The translations under genes and the position numbers were made by a program. Below, one piece after another: positions 36,801 to 48,800 of a stretch of DNA of 64,000 bases. The DNA comes from Branchipolynoe longqiensis. Taxonomy: Eukaryota > Annelida > Polychaeta > Phyllodocida > Polynoidae. Within the stretch, counting starts at the first letter, position 1. The number at the start of each line of letters is the position of its first letter. Location: assembly GCA_030323885.1 (NCBI GenBank), contig CM059192.1, positions 62,737,593 to 62,801,592 on the forward strand. Reading direction: 5' to 3'. The notes under the pieces are model-generated. The model was given only the letters and a program-made list of their open reading frames with translations, ran no database searches and was not told the origin of the DNA.

Positions 36801-39800
36801 AATAATATGCGTCAGTTAGATCAGCACTCGCCATCCATGTATCTACATTCAATAAATCTAACACAGTTTTTAAATTAAACATTTTAAAATGCTCGTAATG
36901 AATTATTTTATTTAAGTCAACTATCATGCAAAATTTTCCATTTGGTTTCGGTCTCAGGAAAATATTCGAGATCCATTGATCCTGGACTGGATTCACCTCC
37001 AATAGTACCCCCTTTTTTTATTAATTCAGCGACTTCCTGAAGTACAAAGTTTCTTTCCGTGCTATCCATCCTAAAAAGGAAACAGTTCTCTTGTTTGTAT
37101 TGGGGTTTTTACGAACGGTATAGTTAGTCCTACTACACAATTTAATATCCATGTATCACTAGTTAGTTTTGACCAGTTTCTAAAGTTATTTATTAAGTTT
37201 CCTGCTTTAAACAATTTTAAAGATTCCTTACCCTCACTTAAGATTGTGGAGACACTCACCTGGTCAGGGTGCCTCACTTCTGAAAACCCCTGTTACGGGC
37301 CCCTCGACCAAACCCCTTCTCGGGACCGACGGCACGTTGCCGTACTGCACGTAGTCCTCTGCCATCCTACCAAATCTTTTCTCGGGCTGCTGTGCTCTGC
37401 TTCCCCAGGTGGAGTTCCCTCTTGTTCCTCTTGCTCTGAACCTGGCATTCCCTCTGAACTGTCTGTTATATGGGCCTCCGTGTCTCCCTTGGTGCTCGAA
37501 ACTATTCCTATGTTTTCCTCTGTATGCGTGGTTCGTATACATACAGTTGTCCGACACCCTCACTGACTTCAGGAGTTGCTTGTTTCTCTCTGCCAAGTTG
37601 TCACCCAGCAAATATTTTGTCGGCTCTGGGAGATCCCCATACACATCCCGCTTGTCATTTATTAGTTCCTTTCCAAATCTGGAATGTACTACCTTCCGCA
37701 TGCTCAGCTTTCTATCCAGTTCCATTTGTGCATCTGTTGCCACCACTAACTTTATGGTGTTTAGCATGTGGACGCCCTGTGCATCCAACTCTGGGTCGGC
37801 CGATCCTCATTGTACGATTAAGTCCATAGTGGGTGCTATGGCAGTAAGCACTCCCACTATGGCTTTAGACGCAGTCAGAAGCGCATTCTCCTCTTCTTTC
37901 TGACTCTCGGCGAACCTGATTTCTTCATTTAGAATCTGGACCCTTGCCAGGGGCACGTCCGCCAACCCGGTGTAGAGTCGAGAGATCTCCCAAATGGTCT
38001 TCAGGTGTTTTTGCGCTTCTTCTAATGGCCCCATAGTAATGTTGGTTCGCCCCCGCCATACTCTCACTTATCGTGACGTGTGGAGTTACGGGTTTCTTAA
38101 CCTTCTTGTACCTCTCCTGGAGCTCCATCAGAAGCGAGCCTTGATGTAAATTAGTATCTAATTTGAACTCTCGCCTTGTTTTTTGTACTGTACCCTGAGT
38201 CGTAGTTCCTGTAATGCTACCACTCTGTGTTGCCGTAGCTTGTGGCTGCTCAGCTGGCATAGGCTTTGGTGGCGGTGGCATCCTAAAACTCTCGAACTGC
38301 GAAGTTTTTCTCGTCCCCGCCACCCTCTTCTCAGTATTGGGAGTCTTGATCATCTTCCTCTGGTTCGTAATTGGCCCACTCACAGTCGCCACTTCCATCA
38401 TGTTGACCAGACGGGATGGCCGAATGAGTTAGAGCGTCCGTCTCCCATGCTGGTAGATTGTGGGGTCGTGGGTTCGAGTCCCGGTCAAGTCAAACCAATG
38501 ACTTTAAAATTGATACTTGTCGCTTCCTAGCCAGGCACTTGGCATTATTAGGATAGGGCAAGGACTGGTGTGCTCAGTGTCAAGATAATGTGACTGAGTG
38601 GGATACCAGGTCATGGTGCCGGCGGCCTGGTTTCCCAGTGGGACAGCACTATAAAGTCGCCATGAGTGCGCACTGTCACAAGTCGGTACCCGTCCTGATA
38701 TGACCTTAGATGTTGCTAGGACATAAAACAACAACAAACAAACAAACAAACTTCCATCATGACCCACATATGTCTCGCGGCCGCCATCTTGACCCAGAAA
38801 GGCCTCGCGTTCGTAACGCATTCCATCTCGAACGTTATCCCGTAACTGTTCTGTTCAAGTCGAAACGACTTAGCTTCTTCCCTCAACACCAGCATTTCAT
38901 CATACATCTTCTTAAAATCCATCATATCAGGTACCGCCGCTTTCTCGGAAGATACCAACCCAATATTCGCTGTAACAGCTTGACCCACATCGGTGTGCTT
39001 TGCGCGCGTCTTAACTTTCATATCAGCCATCATCTTTTTACGTGGCTTTGTTTTGGCTATCCTAGCTGGTTCTGCCATTTCACTGTCCGATTCGCTTAAA
39101 CATTGTAACGATATCGGTGGCTGGTCTTCAGTAAACATCATTTTAGCCATCTTTGGTGTATTCAACCAAGTTCAGTCAGTAACACGACCATCATCATCAT
39201 CATGCTCTCGGTCACGAGGCGACAAAGACTGCTTTCATTACTTGACTGCCGCTCTCCAATTAGCTCTCTACAATTCATTAAAGCTGCCTGCAAAATTGTT
39301 GAAGTGCTGCTGGCTTTTGCAAGTCACCAGCGGCACTCTCTCAGGGAGCAAATAGAGGTTTCACACCGGCAAGAACATGTCAAGACTTTTGCAAAACTAT
39401 TTGTCCCTGCAGTGGCTGGTCGGGAGATGTTGGGAGTTCCATACATCAACCGCCCTTAATGCTGCCACAGTGAAATGGTTTTCTGTTTAGGTTTTGCTCC
39501 CTTAGCCTTCGGTTCTGTCAAAAACCTGTACCACAAGGCAGTGGTTTACAACTCTGCAGGGCAGGGGTGTCAAACTCCCTGAGGTATTGCTATACTTGCA
39601 ATACCTACATACCAGTAACACGACCACTCCATCGATATCAGCGTAGAAGCTTGTATTCGAACGGCCGAGAAGTGAACGTGCACGAATCTCGCAATCTTAC
39701 TGGTTGTTCTGAAAGGACATCATATTGAGGCCTTTAGCACAATCATAGCGCCTCATAACAACACTTCAAATGCACAGACACAACACGATTGTTTTCACTA

Positions 39801-42800
39801 CAATCTTCAGTCAATTATCACATAACTTCCTCCTAAAAACTTACCTTTTGTAGCCTCCTCCAACTCGCTGTTGCCACTTCGCTGCCGAGTTTCAAACTGA
39901 GGCTACTTCCGGCCTGCGCGAGCTTGACCTCTCCCCGGATACTTAACTTCCAGTGTTCGGAAGATGAAGTAAGAATTTAAGAAAATTATATTGGGCATTT
40001 CCCCCCCCCCTCCCTAAGTTAAGTGGTAGTAACATTACCACCCCTCCTGGCTGATACACTATCATACATGGCGACTCTAAATACAAATGTAAGAATATGT
40101 CTTTTAATCCAAGAATATTGCAATACTAAAGTGATTATTTAGGAGACTAGATCGTACATAATTCCCAAAGACCTTGTAGTATATAAATATACAGCTGTGA
40201 CTAAAGCCTTCAATAAAAGAAATGATTTTTTCAACTCTACCTAACGGTAAATATCGGTTAACATATATAAGTTAAGGGATATTTACCGTTAGGTAGATTT
40301 GAAAAAGCAGAGAAGGTTCCATCCTCTAGTATCCCAGTAAATGCTGAGGTGTCCTCAATCCTGGGGAACACACTTGAGTAGGCAAAGGGATGAAAGTGGT
40401 CTCCGGGGGGAAAAAAGAGCGGAAATGTGGATATTCTCCCATAGGTTTAGCATTGTCAGGGAATCGCGGAAAAATACCGCAAGTCAGCTTTCAACTAGCC
40501 ATGTTGTGTTTGCATTATCGCCCATATCTAACACTGTCTTGCTTAGGTTTTATGTTCTAACTACATCTAAGGTCATATAAGAACAGGATTCAAACCACCC
40601 AACTGTTTTCATATACATCCCATCTTTTAGAATTTTGTTTAATGTTAATTGGTGAATATAAGAAATCCTGGAAATCCGCGAAACCACAGAGGTCTTTCAT
40701 CTCTGGTAGGCACGTCCACGCGCACCGTGTCCGATAGCTGATCGACCTGTAGTGGTAGTTTCCTTCCACTGTAGTCTGGTTAGCCTAGCGGTTATAGCCT
40801 GAATTAATATATATATATATAAGTAAAATAACAACTGACTTACTAAACATTCATATTATGTAAGTAAGCCCACCTTAGCCTGTGATCCAAACGGTGGGTG
40901 TTCGATCTCTATGCCATCTGTGTTGACCTTGGGAGGGGTGAGATCGAAGGTTCCTCGCACCTCGTACTTGCCTGGCCCAGGTACCGCCTTAAAGAAGTAG
41001 TTAGTGAAAAATAAGTATCCTTTCACATGCTATCTAATTGAAGCATGCTCAGAGTATGTCGCAGTAATGTAGATGAGGATGGGGGTTCCATCCAGAGCGA
41101 GCCACTATTTAATCAGGTTACGTCTATTCAGAAACATACAGACTTGTCTATCACGATATACATACTCATAATATCTTATAATATCGTTACCTTTTAGCAG
41201 TTACCATTTCATGTACTCTATATATATTATCTATTAATTTAACTGTTACTCTCCTTATATTCTATTTTTTTTTAAATCCCGACGGTAAACTATTATGTTT
41301 TATTCTAATTATGCCGCTTTGAAAGTCAACAAAAGCGGTATACACTGCATGTGACCAGTTTGGGTTCCCTGAATAGGAAGTTGCGTATTCACTGGTTTAT
41401 TATACAAGAACCATACCATTTTGCTTCCAATAAGTGATGTCGTAGTACTATTACACTATGATTCGGACAGAGGAAGCCTGAGACTGAGGTGGGAGAAAGG
41501 GGTTTTTATTACTATTAGGTACATGAATAGAGGTTACAAAAGGTTATGACGAGGTTATAGCTTGTTCGTTCGGTAGAGTTCAGTCCATCTGGTCAATGTC
41601 AGCTGATGGGAGAGGGAGGACCTGGGAGCCCGAGGAGGTAGGCCTGGGAGCCGACCCGCATGAAGTGGGCATTTAAAAAGAGGGTGGGTGGGCGTGGAAA
41701 AAGAATACGCTTTGAAATCGACCCCGAATGCAGGTCAGGAGGGTGGTGTGGGAGGAGGGGGTGGGGGGGGGGGAAGCACGCATGCGCCGCTTGGTGATGT
41801 GAGTGTCTCAGGCTTCCTCCGCCGGATCAACCACAATTCGGAATTATGGGCCGATTCGGACAGAGGAAGCCTGAGACTGAGGTGGGAGAAAGGGGCTTTT
41901 ATTAGGTACATGAATAGAGGTTACAAAAGGTTATGACGAGGTTATAGCTTGTTCCTTTGGTAGAGTTCAGTCCATCTGGTCAATGTCAGCTGATGGCAAA
42001 GGGAGGACATGGGAGCCCGAGGAGGTAGGCCTGGGAGCTGACCCAAAGCACAATGCAAAGGCTCTGGGGGCGTCCGCGGGCACGTCCTTGGTTGTTTTGT
42101 TTGTCGTTTTACGTCCTAGCCACATCTAAGGTCATATCAGGACGGGTACAGACTTGTGACAGTGCGCACTCATGGCGACTTTATAGTGCTGCCCCATTGG
42201 AAGAGTAACTTTTTGTTGTTTCATGATGCGAACAGATCAACTTGTGCCTTGCCCCATTTGTTATTTTGTTTGTTTTGTTTGTTGTTGTTTTACGTCCTAG
42301 CAAAATCTAAGGTCATATCAGGATGGGTACCGACTTGTGACAGTGCGCGCTCATGGCGACTTTATAGTGCTGCCCCACTGGAAGAGTAACTTTTTGTTGT
42401 TTCGTGATGCAAACAGATCAACTTGTGGCTTGCCCCTTCTGTTATTTTGTTTGTTTTGTTTGTTTGTTGTTGTTTTACATCCTAGCAACATCTAAGGTCA
42501 TATCAGGACGGGTACCAACTTGTGACAGTGCATGCTCATGGTGACTTTATAGTTCTGTCCCACTGGGAAACCAGGCCGCCAGCACCATGACCTGGTATCC
42601 CACTCAGTCACATTATCCTGACACTGAGCAAACCAGTCCTTGCCCTGTCCTAATAATGCTGAGCGCCTGGCTAGAAAGCAACAAGTATCAATTTTTAAGA
42701 CATTGGTTTGACTCGACGGGGGTTCTAAACCACGACCCCACAACCTACCAGCACGGGAGACAGACGCTCTAACGCATTCGGCCATCCCGTCTGGTCCGCC

Positions 42801-45800
42801 CAGGGCGAGAAGGGGGACACCAGAAAGGGACCCAGCAGGGGGCCACTGCGAAGCTCCTCTTCCGCTTAGGCTGGGACGTGGTGGGCGTGGTCAGGGTCCT
42901 CGCGCTGGTTCCGGAAGGTGGGCATCGAGGAGCTGGCGGCGGTGTAATTCGCCGGAAAGCCAAACTCCTGGTGGTCGACAAGGAGGGAATCGTGATGTCC
43001 TTGCACCATCTCCCGCCACGCAGGGATGCTGAGGTCGGAGGTGACTGGGACTCGGGCGGCCAAGTAGTTCGGTAGAGCCAAATTCTAAGCCGCTGCATAG
43101 TCAGGGTACTCGGCCCACCTCTCGCCCGAGAGATAGGGCCAGAAACTCTCGAGGGTGTGCTTATATTCGACAAGGGATGGGCCGCAGTCGGGGGTGGCTG
43201 CCATGGAGTCCTGTAACATGTGGTCGATGACCTCGTTGACCGGCTCTCTTGTGTCGAGCTATCCCCGTCCGCCAGCCTGTGCTGTGGCAGTCACGTCACA
43301 CAGAATGCAGCGAGCCATGGCGCTCGCCGCCTTCGGGGTGGAGGCATTGCGGTTGTTGTCGGCGTGCTCGGTGAAGCCCCTGTAGCTGGGTGTGTCCTGG
43401 AGGGTGCCAGGACTTTCGCGACCAGTGTTATTGCTTACCGTCCAAGTCGCGCACGGCCCAGCGACTGATGGTGGGTGGGTTGGCCGGGAGCTAGCTTCAT
43501 CGCAGGCTGTGACAGCACAGGGCCGCCGCTGCTTCACTTGTTCTGGCCTGTCTATTCTTGTTCTGGCCTGTCTATTCTTGTTCTGGCCTGTCTATTCTTG
43601 TTCTGGCCCTGGCTAGAATGCCGGGAACCGGCTGCGGGCGTGACATCATTCATGGGAGTTCCCGGGGCTGCCCCGGGAGAGGGGATGCCCGGCGTGAAGC
43701 CACACGGCCACCCCAAAATGTCAACAAACAGTGGATGGGTGCTGGGGGGGGGGGGGGGGCGTATGCTATTAGGGTAATCGGGGCACAGGCGGAGTGATTG
43801 TCTCTACTGGCTCAGTGGGGTAGGGTTTTATCATCCCGCCATGGCACTAATAATCCAGCTGGAATTTCTTACAGGGCCTGTCCCTGGACTTCTTAGAGTA
43901 GCAGCTGGCTTCTGTGTGGTTTGTGACTATCCTCCTGATGTTCGCACAGTAGCCACACACGTGGGTGAGCTTTTGGGTGCCTGAACCCTGTGACTCTCCT
44001 TTCACCGCTTTTTCGCACGTTCCAGGGTCTTTATTCCAGGTGGGGCAGGACACGTCCATCACCGCCTTGTTGTAATGGTTGCGGGGGTCGGCGACAGCTT
44101 TTTGTTAATGTTGCTTCCTGTGCTGGGGGTCGGCCAAGGTGTGGCAATTATTTCTATGCATACAGCGTTCAGGGCGGCCCTATCCCATAAGCCTTTGTCC
44201 CACTTCTAGACCAGATCGTAGGGAAAGAGATACTTAGTGGAAATCCTCGGGGTTCCTCGGTGCGCCAATGGTCGGTGCTTGCTTCAGTGGTGGGTGGTTG
44301 GAGGGGGACGGTGAGGACCACACACTAACCCGGCTTGAATGTCGGACATCGGGCCTGCATGGGAGTAGGTGCGGCCTCTAGGTGTTATTGCCATCGGGGA
44401 TGTTGGTGACAGCATCCTGGCACGGTGGGGGTGGTGCCGGTCCGTTGATATGGCCCGGTGCCATGTCGGTGGCATAGGGGGGCGTGGATGGAGAGCAGGT
44501 GGCTTCCCGGTGGTGTATGTTGTCAGAAGCGGCCGCCAGGGTGGCAGTGGCTCCCACTAGCACCGTGCTCTCGAGCATGTATCTCGAGCGCATCCCATTG
44601 CTTCTCGATCGCATCGATGGATGCCTGAATTTTTTTTATACCGTCGGCTTGCTTCGCTTTTGCTGCCGGCTTCTTGGTGCGGGCAGATTGTCTCGGTGGA
44701 GGCGACGCTGCCAGCACGCGGGTCGCACTGCCATCTTTCAACGTGAACGAGTTGCTCTGGTCAGCTTCGGTAGCTGATTGCATCCGTTTTGTGACTCGCT
44801 TCGCCGGTCGACTTCTGGTGTCGGTGACTTTGCGTGTTCGGTGCATGTCGCCTTTTGACGTGAGTGCCTTTTTAATTGTATTGTATCTTTGTGACGTGGG
44901 TATGCTTGGGTGGAGAAGGAGGTGCCGGTGGATAAAAGAATACGCTTTGAAATCGGACCCCAAATGCAGGTAGGAACGTGGTGTAGGAGTGGGGGAAGCA
45001 CGCATGCGCCGCTTGATGATGTGAGGGTCTCAGGCTTCCTCCGCCGGATCAACCACAATTCGGAATTATGGGCCGATTTGATAGCGCGTGGAAATACAAT
45101 GCCCAACAACCTGCGTGCACAGTTTGATCAAAGTGATATTGGATTGGCCAGTTCAATATCACTTTTGGTACTTTTTCATCGTAAACTGATCGTTCAAATA
45201 GATTTAAATTTCAGTTTTATACTGATCAATATGACCAATGCTTGAAAGTTCAAGCCGTTAAAAAAAAAAGATATGGATTTCACTTTAGTGCAGTCACCTA
45301 GAGGTCTTTGGGCCTCAAACCCCATACCGGACAACAGGTTGTAAAAATATACAGATTTTCGGTTCAGAATTATATATTGGCAGAGAGCATTATTATTCTT
45401 GGGCGACGGAGTGGGGACAATGTTATGTAAACTAAAAGCAATAATATCCCACTCCTATTGTGACATGATATAAGCTATGTGAAATATATGTTCATACATG
45501 ATGCCTGAGATTAATGAAGAGATGTTCCTATATAAGAGGCAGTACATGATTGTTGAAATGCTTCTCTATGCACCCATAAAGAGTGCAATTGGAGAAAAAG
45601 ACCATTTTAACAGAGATCTATTGTAACTGTCTGCAGCTAAATGTCCCTACATGACCACTGGGCGGGCCCACCAGCCTAATCTGCATATACACACAGGACA
45701 CCACCTGCAGCTGGGTTGAGTGACAGCCACCCCCACTGGGGAATGCCCCCCACCCAGACTGTGGGGGTGCCTGATTGGCTGGCTGTGGGGATGCCCAGCC

Positions 45801-48800
45801 ACCTACACTCACTTGGCCCTCTGACCACACTAGTCTCATTTTGAGTTTTAATTCATTATTCTAGACCCTGCTTCAGGCACACTGGAGAGGGATCACTCTA
45901 CTCCTGGCTCTTGAGTGAGACACACCTACTCTAGAGCAGGACCCCAGACACTCTGTCTGATGCTATCCAAATTCATATATTCAAATTGAGCTGTGTACAA
46001 CAACCAGGGGACTCTGGTTCCATGGGCTGTAGGCACTGACTCTTAGATGCAAGAGAGGTAATGAGACTCTGTGTGGACAACAGGTAAGGAGTGCAGGTGG
46101 TAGGTCACTAGTAGGTGTACAGGAGTTGATGCCAATAAAGCACAACTTCTTCACTGTTAACCTGTCTGACTTGTCTTACCTTTCTTCCTTATGAGTTTGT
46201 TGATGGGTATGATTAAGGGTTGATTAAGGGAGGCATCACAGGTGATATGAAGGGGAGAGTTTTATGGTATTATCTGGAGCTCTGAGCGGCCGAGTAACAC
46301 CAGAAATACTATAAGCTGCTTCCCATTTTCATTTACCTTTTTCTCTTCTTGATGGACGACGAGCTCGTGATATCGTGGAATTCTGGACTCGAAACGTGAT
46401 TTGTCTGCCTCGTGTATGTTGACATGCTCCACTTTCCTTTCTGATGTGTGGTAGGGTTCGTACTCTCCGGGTCCAGGACCTTCCTTACCCGCAAAGTCCA
46501 TGCGCTTTGATGCAAGGCGACCAAAATCCACACCCTTGTACATAGCACTCGCATTGGTGTTGTTCTGAATGGTAACAAGATGAACGTTAACTAGTTTTAA
46601 AATGAGGACTACTGACTCAAATTGTAACTTTTCGATAAATATATCGCAGGCATTTATTTATATATATCATAAGCATTATGGAAATTTGACTAATTTAACA
46701 AAATCATTACCGCAATGCTTACCGTGGTGTCATTATTGTTGTAGTATGCAGGTCCTATTGTCTTATCTTGGCTTGGAGGGTTTTGTTTCTTAAGTGTCCC
46801 ATCCTCGTTTTCTTCATAACCGTATGCTTTACCAGGACTGGGAATGGAGGGAGCTTCGGCTTTTCGATGAAATTTGATTCGATTCGTCATCAAGTTCTGA
46901 TTGTGGTGAAAGAATAAATACGTAAGTATATTTCCAAGGTACTTTTCATATTTAAGAGGAGAATAAATAGCTTTAACTAACCAATTGTTAGCTCCTAATT
47001 AAATTGCACTTATGATACGGTGCTGTATGCAGTACCACTGAACGATATCTCCGGGTGGGCGTGCACAAGCACTTAGCAATATGTGTCTATTAAGGAAACA
47101 CTATCAAGTTCCCGTGGTCAAGATACCTATCACTATTATTTTCTAACATGAGATGGTGCATGGTGTAACCATGATCACATGATCAAAATGTACTTGTTCT
47201 GGGTGCCATGTACGAGAGCGATGACCAGAACTGGTTCAGACTGGTCGTACTCAAGGCACTTCCTACCACACTATCCCAATTAAATATACTCATTTCCCCA
47301 GTGTCTACCCCACACATGAGCATGGATAGGGTTAAACTTAAGGGAAAAGCACTACCCTTCGGAGGGTAATACTAGTAGTGCAAAGAAACAAGCAAACTCT
47401 CAGTCTCATCAGCATAGACATCTTGAGTGTTGTTTACACCGTAGATTTCACGCACCTGCATAATGTCTGGTTGGCAGAAGTAATCTGTAAACTTAGCTGA
47501 TAGTACTAGTTCTTGTGGCTGGGTTTTTTACTTTCACCAGTTTCAGATCCTTTGTCTTTGCTAATGCATTAGAGAAGTGCATTATTAACAAGTGGTAAAT
47601 AGGATAATTATAATATTTCTTTCTAGTTTCTATATTAATGGTCAAATCGTGATCAAACTTGACATCAAGGTTCTTGTTCGTATGGCAAATCACCTCAGCT
47701 TATCAAAAATTAAGATCACTGAAAACAGTGGGTTTCCATGGCAACCGGAATACGCTGCCGCCCACCTATGATAGGACAGTCAACTATTTACCAATAGAAT
47801 GAGATAAATAAGAGAACAAATTAAACTTAGAACCATTTTTAATATATAGGACTTTAGCACATTTTATAATTTAGTGAAATGCACAGTAAAATAGGGTTGC
47901 CATGGTAACCACTCAGTGTCACGCCCATTGAAAATGTTGATGGGTACGGCTCTAAAGACGCTTCATGCTGGAATTCAAACATTATTTACAACATACTTTA
48001 CATTACCAGCAATCCGGAACTTAATTTTTCCGCTACAAGTTCATGGCGCTTCGATCAATTGTGCCATCATCCAATCAACATCGGCCACAAGATGCGGAGT
48101 ATGCATCGATTATATATATTTCAATGACAAGTTTGTTTCAATTAAAAAAAATGGAATAAAGATCTGTGGTAATTGGATGTAAGGATTATGGAACAATGAA
48201 TAAATAAATAGGAATGCATATTTCAATAAAAATAAACTGGTTTGATGGATTTATTTCATATTTTATGTGTCAACTTCAACCCCCATGTGGACACGGCAAA
48301 ATATTGGGCTACACAACTGAAACTGTGCCTAGAGATACCTTATGGTGCTGCCATCTGTGAGAGCTATCGGCCACTAAAATACATGCTGCTGTATTCTGTC
48401 ACTAGCTTGTAGAAGTTGGGCAGTTTAGCGATTTTCTGTGAATATAGTGGGAACACGTGGCATTTTCTCCCAAATTTTCACCATATAGATGGACCATAGC
48501 GAATTTAGCCCAATTTTCGGCAGGTAAGAGCTTGGTGTATGTAGAAACTCATCTGCTATCGGCACTATATGTTTATTATGATAGAAATGTGATAAATGGC
48601 GTTGCTGTGGATTCGCTATAGGAATGCTGCTACTCGTGGTGAAGGTGAGTTGTGGCAGCGCTAGACAACAGGTTCAGGATTGCTGGTAATGAAAACAAAT
48701 GTATTGTCTATCTTGAAGCTGGGAAAGCGCAAATGTCTATTTTCATGTAACAGTTAATGTCTATGTTTGCAAACAGTGGTCATCAAGCATAATGCATGTA

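Larger units (their letters stand above)
34485..39985 (-). mobile_element. DIRS-like tyrosine-recombinase retrotransposon
   Basis: Gag-like, RT, RNase H and tyrosine recombinase genes follow in order on the minus strand. Related terminal sequences lie at 34,495-34,620 and, inverted, at 34,780-34,895, and partly again at 39,895-39,985 (GCTACTTCCGGCCTGCGC, GTTCGGAAGATGAAGTAAG). Inverted termini plus an internal copy of the ends fit DIRS elements. They replicate through a circular intermediate and make no target duplication. Two SINEs interrupt it (35.6-35.9 and 38.4-38.7 kb). Confidence 0.82.
41460..45090 (-). mobile_element. GC-rich YR retroelement, minus strand
   Basis: On the minus strand it begins with the family terminus near 45,080 (GGCCCATAATTCCGAATTG) and passes through Gag pieces and the start of pol. 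It is then interrupted by a SINE cluster (42,083-42,797), resumes at the end of the pol frame (ALCFGSAPRPTSSG at 42,040) and ends in AATAAA and the same terminus at 41,850. A second copy of the 3' end with terminus follows to 41,460, a direct repeat of about 393 bp. Most of RT, RNase H and recombinase is missing. Confidence 0.75.

Noticed and set aside
38403..38490. Functional tRNA gene (also heads at 33.1, 35.9, 42.8 and 50.3 kb)
   Set aside because: Each A/B-box region is followed by a shared SINE body and tail, and acceptor stems do not pair.
47916..48182. Small gene next to the X-boxes on plus strand
   Set aside because: The 88-codon frame has no recognisable pattern or splice context; the X-boxes are more easily tied to STPG2.
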